Shown here: piece after piece, positions 17,249 to 26,073 of the stretch
Position numbering within the stretch: position 1 is the stretch's first letter
Layout: each line of letters starts with the position of its first letter
Assembly: GCF_002003265.1 (NCBI RefSeq)
Contig: NZ_CP019687.1
Span: forward strand, 3,787,501-3,851,500
DNA: 64,000 nucleotides
Source: Paenibacillus larvae subsp. larvae
GTDB lineage: Bacteria; Bacillota; Bacilli; Paenibacillales; NBRC-103111
Reading direction: 5' to 3'
The notes under the pieces: generated by a model
Told to the model about the DNA's origin: nothing
Databases searched by the model: none
What the model saw: only the letters and a program-made list of their open reading frames with translations
Translations under genes and position numbers: made by a program

Positions 17249-19217
17249 ATTTTCCTATAGCTTTCAGTTCTTTATATTTAGCTGCATATTTGTTTACGGT
17301 TAATACATAAGTAGCATGGGACCAGGTTAAAGGGGCTACTGAAACGGGGGCCCCGCTATAAGGGTCCAGCTGTTCAGGCAGGATGCCGCTTTGCATGGCA
17401 TTGCGGACTACCCATTCCAGAGTTTCTTTTGGTTTGTCTAACTCACTCAGATTTGAAGCCATTTCAGTCTGCCATTCCGCCATCCATAGAGTACAGATTA
17501 TCCACGGATTTCCGGGCACCTGCTGGATATCTGACGAACGCTGGAAGTAGTAATCGTTATAATAGCGGCTGATCCCCCCGATTGGAGTTTGAATAGAAAG
17601 TCCCCGCAGGTTAGCTTCCATCGTCCGAATTACACGATCATCATCTGGGGGAAGTACGCCAAAGGCAAAAATGCCGTATACCGAGCTTTCCAGTGTCCGA
17701 TCTTTATGCCATTTTCCATACTCCTTAAATAATCCACGTATAAATCTGCCTGTCTGAACATCCCAAAGATGCTCCAGAATTCCGCAGCGGATTTTTTCGG
17801 CTGTTCCGTGATAACGGGCCCTTCGTTCCTCATCCCCGAAAAGGCTGCAAAAGTTACCTGCAGCTATTAGCCCGCCATATACGGCTGAGGCCGTAAAAGT
17901 ATAAATCCCGTACCGTTCTTCCCATAAATCGTAACTTGGCTTGGGCAAATAAAGACTTTCTTCTATATAACTGCATAAAAAACGGGCGGCTGGCCGAATA
18001 AGGGTACTGTATAACGACTGGGCCAGTTCCAGATTCTCATGTTGAAGATAGTCTTGCCAAAGGGCGAACAAAACCAGTCCCGTTTCATCTTCCTGAATCG
18101 GAAGCTGTTCTTCCCCTCCGTGTACATAAGGATGCCAGCTGGAACCAACAGTTCCGTCCGGATTATACTTATGGAGTAAATAGCCCTCCCGGGAAAGCGC
18201 CCTGGCGCAGAACCGGTAGAACGGTTCCATCATGCCGGAATACCCTGCTTTGGACATGGCATGAGCTATAAGAGCACCATCTCTTGGCCACATGTAGCTG
18301 TAATGATCCCGGTTGCTTTGCATAATGTCGGAGTCATTGGCAGCTATGATAGCTCCGTTTACATCGGTTTGGGACCGTACGATCAGCAAACTTTGCTTAT
18401 AAAGACGGATTATGTCATCGGTCAAATCGGCAAAGTACCGGTCGGATTTATTAACCCATCGCTGCCAGTACACCTGCACCCGGTTCAAAAGTTTGTCCGG
18501 TCCGCTCTCACGGACATATTGATCCAGAGAGACGACCTCCTCCAGATTTTGGCCTGCTGTCATCCAATAATATAGTTTTCCTGATCCGTGAGAAGCCAAT
18601 TTTAAACGGAAACTGATGGTACTGTCTACAGAGCCTTGAGCTATGGGGTTCCCCATTAAGTATCCGTCCTCTGCATCCCTCCACGTGCCTTCCGCATGAT
18701 AAAACCGTTTAACTCCTGTTGTATATTGGTAAATGCCCTCGCATCCGGTTGTTCCGTTAAACATGAAATATCTGTTTTTTTTATAGTGGAAAATCGTGTG
18801 GTTGGAAGGATAGTAGGCTGCGGTGTCCCCGACTTCCGTTTCGTTAATTTGTAAATCCTGGTTAAAAAAGAAATGGATCTCTCTTTCCTGTTCCCGGTGG
18901 TTATAAAGAGCAACACGTTTAAAATAAATATGCTCTCTTTGATGAACAGCGTCATTCATCAGGACGGTAATTCCGAGGCCGTGATGTACGGCCTTTACTT
19001 CCGTAACCAGTGAATCCTCCAAATATCCGTTATGAATGTCCCAGGTATCATCGCTAAGCCAACTGAAGGTTTCGTCTACCCGCAGGCCGATCCGGCATTG
19101 GTACCCGCCTACATGGTTTAATTGTCCAACATAAGGATAGTACAGGTCCCGGATATAGGCATGCTGATCCAAATTAATTAGCATCTTACCATTACCAACC
19201 ACGAGATGTCTTGGCAT
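17247..19217 (-). CDS. Glycoside hydrolase family 15 protein (glucoamylase/trehalase-like)
   Basis: 656 residues from ATG 19217. An N-terminal beta-sandwich domain (MPRHLVVGNGKMLINLDQHAYIRDL onwards) precedes the (alpha/alpha)6 catalytic domain. SYMWPRDGALIAHAM is the substrate-site hallmark, and acidic residues in the segments around LWEERYGIY and WSHATYV are candidate catalytic sites. Family members release glucose from maltodextrins or split trehalose; the substrate here is not decidable. There is no signal peptide, so it acts in the cytoplasm. The start is set by AAGGAAG 9 nt upstream; an upstream TTG (19238) lacks a site. Single gene. Confidence 0.88.
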   Translation of the reverse strand: MPRHLVVGNGKMLINLDQHAYIRDLYYPYVGQLNHVGGYQCRIGLRVDETFSWLSDDTWDIHNGYLEDSLVTEVKAVHHGLGITVLMNDAVHQREHIYFKRVALYNHREQEREIHFFFNQDLQINETEVGDTAAYYPSNHTIFHYKKNRYFMFNGTTGCEGIYQYTTGVKRFYHAEGTWRDAEDGYLMGNPIAQGSVDSTISFRLKLASHGSGKLYYWMTAGQNLEEVVSLDQYVRESGPDKLLNRVQVYWQRWVNKSDRYFADLTDDIIRLYKQSLLIVRSQTDVNGAIIAANDSDIMQSNRDHYSYMWPRDGALIAHAMSKAGYSGMMEPFYRFCARALSREGYLLHKYNPDGTVGSSWHPYVHGGEEQLPIQEDETGLVLFALWQDYLQHENLELAQSLYSTLIRPAARFLCSYIEESLYLPKPSYDLWEERYGIYTFTASAVYGGLIAAGNFCSLFGDEERRARYHGTAEKIRCGILEHLWDVQTGRFIRGLFKEYGKWHKDRTLESSVYGIFAFGVLPPDDDRVIRTMEANLRGLSIQTPIGGISRYYNDYYFQRSSDIQQVPGNPWIICTLWMAEWQTEMASNLSELDKPKETLEWVVRNAMQSGILPEQLDPYSGAPVSVAPLTWSHATYVLTVNKYAAKYKELKAIGK

Positions 19218-19263
19218 AACCATCACTTCCTTAAGCAAAATTCATTGACTATTTTTATTGCCT

Positions 19264-19464
19264 TCATAGAGGACGGGAAGTTGTAAGCTGAACCAGCCTG
19301 TCATAAGGGTTGGTAGAGTGAAGAATAGCGACATAATCCTGTTTAGGGATACCGGAGTAATATTCAGTCCGTCCGGTATGATATTGCACCATCATCTCTT
19401 TGGTTTGCTCGTCATAAGAAATGAAAGCAATTTGTTTGGAGCAGATGGATATGATCTGGGACAA
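19264..19464 (-). CDS. KTSC-domain-like small protein
   Basis: 66 residues. The pattern I-x-x-I-x-Y-D then L/M-x-V-x-F/Y-x-x-G-x-x-Y-x-Y-x-x-V/I-P (here FISYDEQTKEMMVQYHTGRTEYYSGIP) is that of the KTSC domain, a small fold found alone or attached to RNA-related enzymes. Function unknown. The gene has an AGGAGG-type site upstream and lies just before the GH15 gene in the same direction, 46 bases apart, so the two may share a transcript. Confidence 0.65.
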   Translation of the reverse strand: MSQIISICSKQIAFISYDEQTKEMMVQYHTGRTEYYSGIPKQDYVAILHSTNPYDRLVQLTTSRPL

Positions 19465-19651
19465 ATCTGATACCTCCTGTCAATGTTAAATTACTTCAAT
19501 GTATGAAGAAAAAACAGGGGTTAGAAGGATTTACAGGAGGAATTTTCTTTTGTATTTCAGAATACATTTGGTGTAAAATAATCACATTCGAAACTATCGT
19601 GGCTATTTATCTAGTTGCAAGCCGTTTCTTTTTACATGGGAGGGGATAATA

Positions 19652-20077
19652 ATGAGTTTTTGCTGTGGAGCCAGTATGATTGGGACGAAAGGCACCCTTA
19701 AACATATCCGAACTAATATCCATAATGTCCCTATTTTGTTTTGCCCGGTTTGCCATCGTGTAGAAGTACATTATTTAGTAGAAAATGAATACGAGATTCT
19801 GGCGGAATATGCTCATGGTGATGGGGCGAGCGATGTGGATTTCGTACAATATATAGAAATGAAAGATGACGTTTTCTTATATGAAAATTGCGTCAATCAT
19901 GAACAGCAAGAGCCTTTGGAAGTGGTACAAACCCAAATCGATATGGCTTTGGACTTGCTCACGGTAAGTAAAGCGTTGGATGATGGTCAGTGGGAGGGTC
20001 AGCTCAAAAAGCGCCTTCAAACATTAAGTAACCGGAAAAGTAAGCTTCTAAAGAAAAAAGCTGCTAATGGATTTTAA
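19652..20077 (+). CDS. Small zinc-ribbon protein of unknown function
   Basis: 141 residues. Cys4-Cys5 near the N-terminus and CPVC (residues 32-35) make a likely zinc knuckle reminiscent of YgiT-type ribbons. The middle is acidic; the C-terminal 60 residues are helical and basic (LKKRLQTLSNRKSKLLKKK). GGGAGGGGAT ribosome binding site. It is followed by its own terminator. No partner toxin gene is adjacent, so a toxin-antitoxin role is not supported. Confidence 0.7.
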   Translation: MSFCCGASMIGTKGTLKHIRTNIHNVPILFCPVCHRVEVHYLVENEYEILAEYAHGDGASDVDFVQYIEMKDDVFLYENCVNHEQQEPLEVVQTQIDMALDLLTVSKALDDGQWEGQLKKRLQTLSNRKSKLLKKKAANGF

Positions 20078-20098
20078 GGATATAAGGATACTAAGAGT

Positions 20099-20135
20099 AA
20101 AAGCCTGCTGAGTGTACTTCAGCGGGCTTTTTTAT
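20099..20135 (+). terminator. Terminator after the zinc-ribbon gene
   Basis: AAAAGCCTGCTGA (20099-20111) and TCAGCGGGCTTTT (20119-20131), one wobble pair, with a T-tail. Confidence 0.85.
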
Positions 20136-20290
20136 GGTGAGAAAATTTCATGGAATGTGTTCAGGGGTCAGAGGTTGCCGTTGGTAACTATCACAGACGG
20201 GAGAGCGGTGGCTTGAAATGATTTATGCCGCATTACTTCCAAAAGTCTGCTTGATTCGCGGATTTGGCCGGATTCCTGCAGATGAAAACT

Positions 20291-20319
20291 AAAACAGCCT
20301 TTAGAAAGGCTGTTTTTTT
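20291..20319. terminator. Bidirectional terminator
   Basis: AAACAGCCTTT (20292-20302), 2-nt AG loop, AAAGGCTGTTT (20305-20315). It ends the minus-strand gene that begins at 21303. The 150 bases to its left hold nothing I recognise. Confidence 0.8.
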
Positions 20320-20322
20320 GGG

Positions 20323-21303
20323 CTAGACGGATTGGACTGCGTCTTCCTCTTCCTCAAGTAAGTGCAGTTTTTCTTGCAGAAGTTCTAAAAAGTCCTCCGG
20401 TGAAGACCATACCATAGGGCTGTTCCGGCGAACCCAGGAGGGGCTTTCCGCAAGCTCTCCCTCTCGTATACTGTACACGGTTTTACAACCAAGTCCCCTG
20501 GCGAGTCCTGCTGAATAGTAGGAATCCGGGGAAGGAAGAGTGAAATCAAACAGAACGAGTTCAGCCTGTTCCATCTGATCTTTGATGAAGGCACTTTCCG
20601 GTTCCTGCTCATTGATTTTTTCAAAGCTCCCGTTTGATTCGATCAGCAGGGAACTGGCTTTATAACCGCATTCTTGTAAAGTCATAGCAAGTTGACCGTG
20701 AAATCCTTGAGGGAAAGGACCGGTTTCCGCCATTACGACAAGGCAGGGAAGCAATCTTTTGCCCCCGTATAGTTCTTTAGCTTCCTGAATCCCTTCAGGG
20801 GTGAGCTGAAGACGGAATCCGAACCGTTCTATTAATTTCCGGGTCTTTAATTCTTCAAGAATATATATAAACTCCTGCTGATTTGGAGAATACGTGATGT
20901 TAAAAGAGGCCCCCCGGTGTTTTAACTCAAGGGTTTTACTGGTGCCGTTACAAGCACGGTACAAGTAATGAAGGCATTTATCCATTTTCTCATCCAGCGT
21001 AACTGGAACCATCGGAGAAACATGAATGCTGTCGACATTTTCTTCATCGATCCGCACCTCTGGAGTTTCTTCCGAACACTCTCTAATGTATCCGGAGATT
21101 AGATAGAACCGTCCCCTCTGCTCATGAATAGGAAGATCGGTTAAATATTCCAAGGCCTGCCTGGTGATAAGGTAGCTGCCTTCGGGACAACAAATGCACC
21201 GGGAGAATCGGATCTCCTCCTCAGTTACCTCAGCTTCTGCCGTTTGTTCGCAAAACAGACAACGTTTCGTTTGGGTTAACATAATCAGGCATTGAACCTC
21301 CAT
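20323..21303 (-). CDS. Zinc-ribbon protein with C-terminal deoxyribosyltransferase/TIR-like domain
   Basis: 326 residues, three parts. Residues 1-45 hold CLFC ... CICC, a probable zinc ribbon. Residues 100-180 look like a winged helix (LHYLYRACNG..., LEELKTRKLIERFGFRLQLTPEG). The C-terminal 140 residues (LLPCLVVMAETGPF to the end) carry ELVLFDFTLPSPDSYYSAGLARGLGCKTVYSI. That resembles the 'D-x-T ... N/D-x-Y-Y-E-x-G-x-A-x-x-L' site of nucleoside deoxyribosyltransferase-like and TIR-like domains. The general idea is a nucleotide-binding or NAD-handling sensor; no reaction is known. The start is uncertain between 21303 and ATG 21282. Single gene, divergent from sigI. Confidence 0.7.
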   Translation of the reverse strand: MEVQCLIMLTQTKRCLFCEQTAEAEVTEEEIRFSRCICCPEGSYLITRQALEYLTDLPIHEQRGRFYLISGYIRECSEETPEVRIDEENVDSIHVSPMVPVTLDEKMDKCLHYLYRACNGTSKTLELKHRGASFNITYSPNQQEFIYILEELKTRKLIERFGFRLQLTPEGIQEAKELYGGKRLLPCLVVMAETGPFPQGFHGQLAMTLQECGYKASSLLIESNGSFEKINEQEPESAFIKDQMEQAELVLFDFTLPSPDSYYSAGLARGLGCKTVYSIREGELAESPSWVRRNSPMVWSSPEDFLELLQEKLHLLEEEEDAVQSV

Positions 21304-21396
21304 TCTCTCCTGAAAGTACTTACCCCATACGATTTCGGTGAAAAAAGTCGGTTTTTGTCGGTTTTGCGTATGGTAAAAGAAGGAAACTTTTTTATT

Positions 21397-21423
21397 TTGA
21401 CAATGGACAGGGTGTGCTATAAT
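21397..21423 (+). promoter_or_regulatory. Candidate SigA promoter of sigI-rsgI
   Basis: TTGACA (21397-21402) and TATAAT (21418-21423) are both perfect, but the spacer is only 15 bp, which would weaken the promoter. It lies about 80 bases before the sigI start. Confidence 0.5.
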
Positions 21424-21445
21424 AAAGCATTATTAAATGAAAATT

Positions 21446-21474
21446 ACCCCCGTAATTATTTTCGGGATTTCGAA
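21446..21474 (+). promoter_or_regulatory. Candidate SigI-dependent autoregulatory promoter
   Basis: ACCCCC (21446-21451) and CGAA (21471-21474), the two elements described for SigI promoters in Bacillus subtilis, lie in the right order just upstream of sigI. The 19-bp spacing should be compared with confirmed SigI promoters. Positive autoregulation of sigI is known in the family. Confidence 0.45.
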
Positions 21475-21501
21475 ATTTATTGATAGTGATGAGGTGGAGC
21501 G

Positions 21502-22320
21502 GTGTTACTGGTGCCGTTAAAAAAGTTTCTAGGAAAACGTCAGACAACCCACCCCAATTCTGCCCAAACCCAGCAGCCTGAGCAGATCATACTTCGGATA
21601 CAACAAGGGGATTTAAAGCTGCGAAATCAATTTATCATTAATTATCAGCCATTTATTGCGAAGGTGGCCAGCCGTTTTTGCAAACGATATATCGATCCGA
21701 CAAGAGATGACGAGTACAGTATCGCTTTAGCCGCTTTTAATGAAGCGATCAATCAATTCTCAAGTGAGATGGGCCGTTCTTTTTTCGGATTCGCTGAAAC
21801 GGTAATGCGTCGGCGTTTGATTGATCATGTGAGAAAGGAACAGAAATTTAAGAACCAAATTCCATACAGTTCATTCGAACAAGAGGATGAGGAAGATCAC
21901 CTTATCAATCCTGTCGAAATTCACCAGGCTTTGGATTATTATGACTTGCAGAAAGGAACGGAAGAACGCAGAAATGAAATCATCGATTTCAACCGGTGTT
22001 TGTCAGAATACTCTATCCAATTCCTCGACCTGGTGGAAGTTTCACCTAAACATGAGGATTCCAGGAGAATGCTGTTTGCCATTGGAAAACAGCTTTCTGA
22101 AGATATTGAATTAATGCGCCTCTTAAAACAAAAGCGTCAACTGCCGATCAAAGAATTACTTGGACAAGTCAGCGTGTCGCGAAAAACGCTTGAGCGTAAC
22201 CGGAAATTTCTGATCGCTGTAGCGTTGATTTGTCACGGTCCTTATCCCTACTTGAAAGATTATCTTCAGCTTGAAGAGGATCATCATACCACGAAAGAAA
22301 GAAGAGAGGCGTATGAATAA
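21502..22320 (+). CDS. sigI: RNA polymerase sigma factor SigI
   Basis: 272 residues. The sigma-70 region 2 analogue is visible as RIQQGDLKLRNQFIINYQPFIAKVASRF followed by DEYSIALAAFNEAINQF, with the DNA-contacting FFGFAETVMRRRLIDHVRKE. The C-terminal SigI-specific helix-turn-helix is ELLGQVSVSRKTLERNRKFLIAVALI. SigI responds to heat or cell-envelope/polysaccharide cues in relatives. It starts with GTG, preceded by GAGGTGG. Its stop overlaps the rsgI start by eight bases, the standard sigma/anti-sigma coupling. Confidence 0.92.
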   Translation: MLLVPLKKFLGKRQTTHPNSAQTQQPEQIILRIQQGDLKLRNQFIINYQPFIAKVASRFCKRYIDPTRDDEYSIALAAFNEAINQFSSEMGRSFFGFAETVMRRRLIDHVRKEQKFKNQIPYSSFEQEDEEDHLINPVEIHQALDYYDLQKGTEERRNEIIDFNRCLSEYSIQFLDLVEVSPKHEDSRRMLFAIGKQLSEDIELMRLLKQKRQLPIKELLGQVSVSRKTLERNRKFLIAVALICHGPYPYLKDYLQLEEDHHTTKERREAYE

Positions 22321-23425
22321 AGGAATTGTCATGGAGATCAGTGGCAATACACTCATCGTGATGCAGCCAAACGGAATATTCAACCGAATTCCTCGGGGAA
22401 CTAGAGAAGTAGAGATTGGGGAAGAAGTAAGTTTCACTGAAGAAAGTCTTATTAAAAAGCGTACGTTCAATTGGAAACTGGTCTCAAGTTTAACTGCAGC
22501 TGTGTTTCTTTTCGTAATCCTGGCAACGGGTTTGATCGGCCTTGTCCCAGGACCCCAGGTTGTGGCCTATGTCTCCATGGATATCAATCCAAGTATAGAA
22601 GTGGGTATTGATAAAAAAGAGATTGTACTTGAAGCCACGGGTTTGAATAAAGACGGGGAAAAGCTGATTTCCATGATAACCTATAAGGGAAAGACACTCC
22701 AGGAAGTGGTAAGGGAAATTTTAGAAGTGGCTGATGATTCTAAAGGTGCTCTTGGCAAATCGGAAGGGGATATTATTATTTCCAGTACCCTGGTAGGGGA
22801 TAAAGAATCCTTGGACGATGACTTGCTGGCCAAAGACCTCAAGGATAGCGTAAACCGTTATTTGGAAACAGAGCATAAGGACCAGATGAACGGGTTCACG
22901 GTTACGGCTTTCTCTGTTCCTAATGAATTAAGGGAAGCCGCGGCTCTTAAGGGAATCTCTGCTGGTAAATATGCTATTTATTTGAATGCAAAAAACCAGG
23001 GAACCAACCTTTCTCTGGATGATTTCAAGGAGCAATCTGTTTATAAGCTGGCTGCCCAATACGGTGGAATTCAAAAATGGGTGAGCCAGGATGTAGCTTT
23101 AACCAAAACCGGGTTTCGGGAGCTTGTGGATGACGAGCGGACCGGCAAACTGGATAAACGGGTGAAGGAGAAGCAGGAGCAAGAAAAAGATCTGACAGAA
23201 GGCGGAATGGCCAAACCCGGGATGGAAGCAGGTCAGGATGGAAATCAAACGACAATTCCTGAACCCCAGAAAGACGATATAAATGAGGAAAAGGACAAAA
23301 CCGGGCAAACCCAAAAACCTACGCCGACCCCCTCTTCCGGGGAGGCCACAAAGCTGAAACCAAGGCAGCCTAATAAAACACCCACGGATTCAAAATCAAA
23401 GCCTTCTGAAGATTCGTTAAAATAA
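22313..23425 (+). CDS. rsgI: Anti-sigma-I factor RsgI
   Basis: 370 residues from ATG 22313. The N-terminal cytoplasmic RsgI domain (KGIVMEISGNTLIVMQPNGIFNRIP) binds SigI. One membrane helix (about 57-80) precedes the conserved extracellular segment VAYVSMDINPSIEVGIDKK, and the long external tail becomes rich in Lys/Gln/Pro/Thr (from about residue 280). The tail lacks a carbohydrate-binding module, as in the Bacillus subtilis type. The chosen start has GAGAGG upstream and overlaps the sigI stop; an ATG at 22271 would overlap sigI by 50 bases. Confidence 0.92.
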   Translation: MNKGIVMEISGNTLIVMQPNGIFNRIPRGTREVEIGEEVSFTEESLIKKRTFNWKLVSSLTAAVFLFVILATGLIGLVPGPQVVAYVSMDINPSIEVGIDKKEIVLEATGLNKDGEKLISMITYKGKTLQEVVREILEVADDSKGALGKSEGDIIISSTLVGDKESLDDDLLAKDLKDSVNRYLETEHKDQMNGFTVTAFSVPNELREAAALKGISAGKYAIYLNAKNQGTNLSLDDFKEQSVYKLAAQYGGIQKWVSQDVALTKTGFRELVDDERTGKLDKRVKEKQEQEKDLTEGGMAKPGMEAGQDGNQTTIPEPQKDDINEEKDKTGQTQKPTPTPSSGEATKLKPRQPNKTPTDSKSKPSEDSLK

Positions 23426-23434
23426 AATTTCGGG

Positions 23435-23459
23435 AAAAGCCCCCTTCCGGGGCTTTTTT
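23435..23459 (+). terminator. Terminator after rsgI
   Basis: AAAAGCCCC (23435-23443) and GGGGCTTTT (23449-23457) with T6. Confidence 0.88.
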
Positions 23460-23637
23460 GTCTTATTTTGTCTAGTCCTAGGGCATCTATCGTCTTCTGG
23501 AAAATAGTGTGATACAATCATTTCCATAATCATGTAATTGGATATATCAAGCGCTTGAATACATATGTTTTGAAAGGAAGAGCCTATCCTGTTCATACTC
23601 CCGCCTTATTCTAAATGTCAAAGCAAGGAGGAGCAAA

Positions 23638-25032
23638 ATGACTGATATTCGTCAGCTTTACCTTCAACATTTACACCAATTTGTGACGGGTGGAAGTGAA
23701 GACAGTATGGGTTACCGGTCTGTTTTAGGTCCCGTACTGACGGCGTACTTGCCGGAAGACCTCATTGCCATGCATGAAGAATGTATGCTGTCTATCATCC
23801 GTCATGCAGATGCAGAAGAAGCGCTTCGTATGTATCATAAATCTTTCCTGTTCCTTATGGAATTGATTGCTTATTGCCGGATAGGATCCAGAGAAGCTGC
23901 CGCCGCCACGGACTGGAGAGAGCTGCTGCTGCAAAGTGAACATTCAGCCCGGACGGTAAAAAGCAAATATGAAAATGTACTGCAACATATGGATAGCGGA
24001 ATCGCCTTGTTTGATCAAGATGGCTACCTGACTTTTGCGAATGTGAAACTTGGTCAATTTCTGGGGATTCCCAGACGAAGTATTTTAGGATATCATTTTT
24101 ACCATTTGATCCGTCATCCGGATCTGGGAAAAAGCACGAAAAGGCTTCTGTATAAGCTGTACAAAGAAATGATCGTGTTAGGGAACCCTTTTCAGGAAGT
24201 TACCAATTTACGGGGCAGGCACCTTCTGGTTACGGCTAAATTTGACGATGAATTGGACGGAGACATTCTGATAAGTGTTAAGGATGTAACAGAATTTAAG
24301 AAAATCGAGCAATCCGCATACTATAATGATAAGCTGGCCATGCTTGGCAAGATAGCTGCGGCTATTGCCCATGAAATCCGTAACCCGCTTACATCGATAC
24401 GGGGATTTATTCAACTTCTTCAGCCGGAACTAAGCAAACTGGGGAAGGAGGATTATGGGAAAATTATTATTGATGAAATTGACCGGGCTAATGATATCAT
24501 TTATGAGTTTTTAAATTCGTCGAAGCCTACCAAGCCCGTTAAGCAAAAAATTCTTATTTCTTCCTTGCTTAAAGAAGTGGTGATGCTGTTTGAAAGCGAA
24601 GCATTACTCCGGGGGTGCCAAATCAAAATTACAGAGGCGGATTCGGATTTATGGGTTAGGGTGGATACCAAGCAGTTGAAGCAAGTATTCTCGAACTTAG
24701 TCAAAAACGCGGTTGAAATCCTGACGGCATCAGGGGAAGGCCAGCAGGGAATGATTGAAATCAAAGCCAAGAAGAAAGAAAAGCAAGCCTTTATACAAGT
24801 GAGGGATAACGGACCAGGCATGGATGAACATACTCTTTCCAGGCTGTTTGATCCGTTTTTTACAACAAAAGAGGAAGGGACCGGGCTTGGGTTGTCTGTA
24901 AGCTATAACATTATCAAAAATCATGGAGGGACCATTGTAGCGGAAAGCGAGAAAGGCCGGGGAACGGTTTTTAACATTGAGCTGCCATTGGAAGGGGGCA
25001 TGGCTAACTGTGCAACCGGATTTCTGAAATGA
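23638..25032 (+). CDS. Soluble PAS-domain histidine kinase, sporulation-kinase-like
   Basis: 464 residues without membrane segments. Residues 1-90 resemble the RsbU N-terminal four-helix domain (YLPEDLIAMHEECMLSII). A PAS domain spans about 112-222 (VLQHMDSGIALFDQDGYLTFAN). The H-box has His245 in AAIAHEIRNPLTSIRGFIQLL, and the ATPase domain has N, G1 and G2 boxes (LVKNAVEIL, VRDNGPGMD, EEGTGLGLSVS). It autophosphorylates on histidine and donates to an unlinked regulator; no response regulator is adjacent. In Paenibacillus, orphan kinases of this build often feed Spo0F/Spo0A, which is an inference here. AAGGAGGAG ribosome binding site. Confidence 0.88.
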   Translation: MTDIRQLYLQHLHQFVTGGSEDSMGYRSVLGPVLTAYLPEDLIAMHEECMLSIIRHADAEEALRMYHKSFLFLMELIAYCRIGSREAAAATDWRELLLQSEHSARTVKSKYENVLQHMDSGIALFDQDGYLTFANVKLGQFLGIPRRSILGYHFYHLIRHPDLGKSTKRLLYKLYKEMIVLGNPFQEVTNLRGRHLLVTAKFDDELDGDILISVKDVTEFKKIEQSAYYNDKLAMLGKIAAAIAHEIRNPLTSIRGFIQLLQPELSKLGKEDYGKIIIDEIDRANDIIYEFLNSSKPTKPVKQKILISSLLKEVVMLFESEALLRGCQIKITEADSDLWVRVDTKQLKQVFSNLVKNAVEILTASGEGQQGMIEIKAKKKEKQAFIQVRDNGPGMDEHTLSRLFDPFFTTKEEGTGLGLSVSYNIIKNHGGTIVAESEKGRGTVFNIELPLEGGMANCATGFLK

Positions 25033-25085
25033 GCTGGAACCGCCCCTTGTATGCGCTTCCTTCTTCGTCCAATACATGATTAGCA

Positions 25086-25101
25086 CCTTAACCGGTTAAG
25101 G
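25086..25101. repeat. Perfect 16-bp palindrome
   Basis: CCTTAACCGGTTAAGG, located 54 bases after the kinase gene and just before the shared terminator. Possibly a protein-binding site or a small extra hairpin. Confidence 0.4.
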
Positions 25102-25122
25102 AGAATGCAGGGAATGCTTCAT

Positions 25123-25154
25123 AAAGAAAACCGCTCCAAGAAGCGGTTTTCTTT
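25123..25154. terminator. Bidirectional terminator
   Basis: AAAGAAAACCGCT (25123-25135) and AGCGGTTTTCTTT (25142-25154), perfect 13-bp stem, serving the kinase gene and the convergent membrane-protein gene. Confidence 0.85.
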
Positions 25155-25173
25155 ATGATATTCAAGCGGACCA

Positions 25174-25713
25174 TTACGCAGAAGTGTGATGTTTTTTTCT
25201 TGTGCGGATGATTTGTCCGGAGTTGATCCGTTCCAAATTCTCCAGGGGAATGGAAATGCGTATGGACTCCGGCTGTACCGAAGGGGAAGCTGCTGAGGAC
25301 AAACAGGCGGAAAGATCATGTATAGGGATACCAATCCAACTTTTATGTTTGCCATGCCTGCGCAGCTGTTCAGGAGCGATTTCTACCAGTAGAGTCTGGC
25401 GATAAGGGACATGAGGTTCATGGACCCATTCGGCATCCTCCAGCTTAATATACAGCGTGCTTTTCTTGCGATCAATGAGATCAGGATGGAAAGTAGCAAA
25501 CAGGAATCCCATAGGAGCAAGTTCCAAAGGGGGTGTCCGTTCCAACCTGATATTAAATTTCTTGGAATTGCTTTGCAGGAGCTGATTCTTCGACTTGCTT
25601 GGAAGAAGCAGAACAATAATAAGAGGAACAGCACTTGCCGCATATATGAAAAGGTGAGATTGAAACCAAAAAGCAAATCCGATCAAACTGCCGAATAGAA
25701 GGATAAAAAGCAA
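25174..25713 (-). CDS. Hypothetical membrane protein with two N-terminal helices
   Basis: About 180 residues. Two hydrophobic helices (LLFILLFGSLIGFAFWF and FIYAASAVPLIIVLLLP) are followed by a soluble, proline/histidine-rich domain that I do not recognise. The start shown is TTG 25713, without a good ribosome binding site. Upstream the frame reads L-I-K-K-R-A-V-Y-I-L-L, which looks like a normal N-terminus preceded by a CTT/ATT where ATG would be expected. The true start codon may therefore have been lost by mutation, or a rare start is used. Confidence 0.6.
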   Translation of the reverse strand: MLFILLFGSLIGFAFWFQSHLFIYAASAVPLIIVLLLPSKSKNQLLQSNSKKFNIRLERTPPLELAPMGFLFATFHPDLIDRKKSTLYIKLEDAEWVHEPHVPYRQTLLVEIAPEQLRRHGKHKSWIGIPIHDLSACLSSAASPSVQPESIRISIPLENLERINSGQIIRTRKKHHTSA

Positions 25714-26073
25714 GATATAAACAGCTCTTTTTTTAATAAGAGATCACCGCCAGTAGTCTTAGAATGAATGAATCAATTTCAAAACGCCTGCCAGTTGTTT
25801 TATGAAATTGATTCGAATAATAAAAACATTGTAGCACAGGACAACAAGGCAGGAAAGCTCGGACAAGGTGCTTAAAATTTGGATGGATTTCTGCCCGGTT
25901 CCAACATAGAGGCATCTAACGATGCCGTATTGCCCTCATCAATTGGTTGAGGCCCTTTGGAAACACCATTCCGGAGGAATTACGGAGATATAAAACGGAG
26001 CTATAAAAAACCACTCCTTTCAGGCGGGAATACACCCTTAAGGAGTGGTTTGCTTATAAGCAGCCCGGCATGA
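25714..26073. other. Intergenic region, 360 bases
   Basis: Lies upstream of the 25174 gene and downstream of gcvPB, both on the minus strand. Apart from the gcvPB terminator at 26008-26051 I see no gene, repeat or strong promoter. Confidence 0.5.
26008..26051 (-). terminator. Terminator of the gcvT-gcvPA-gcvPB operon
   Basis: AAACCACTCCTT (26008-26019) and AAGGAGTGGTTT (26040-26051), perfect 12-bp stem with a 20-nt loop. On the minus strand a T-rich tract follows. Confidence 0.85.

Noticed and set aside
19652-20077. Antitoxin of a MqsA/YgiT-type toxin-antitoxin pair
   Set aside because: The zinc knuckle is suggestive, but no toxin gene is adjacent and the C-terminal half lacks a helix-turn-helix.
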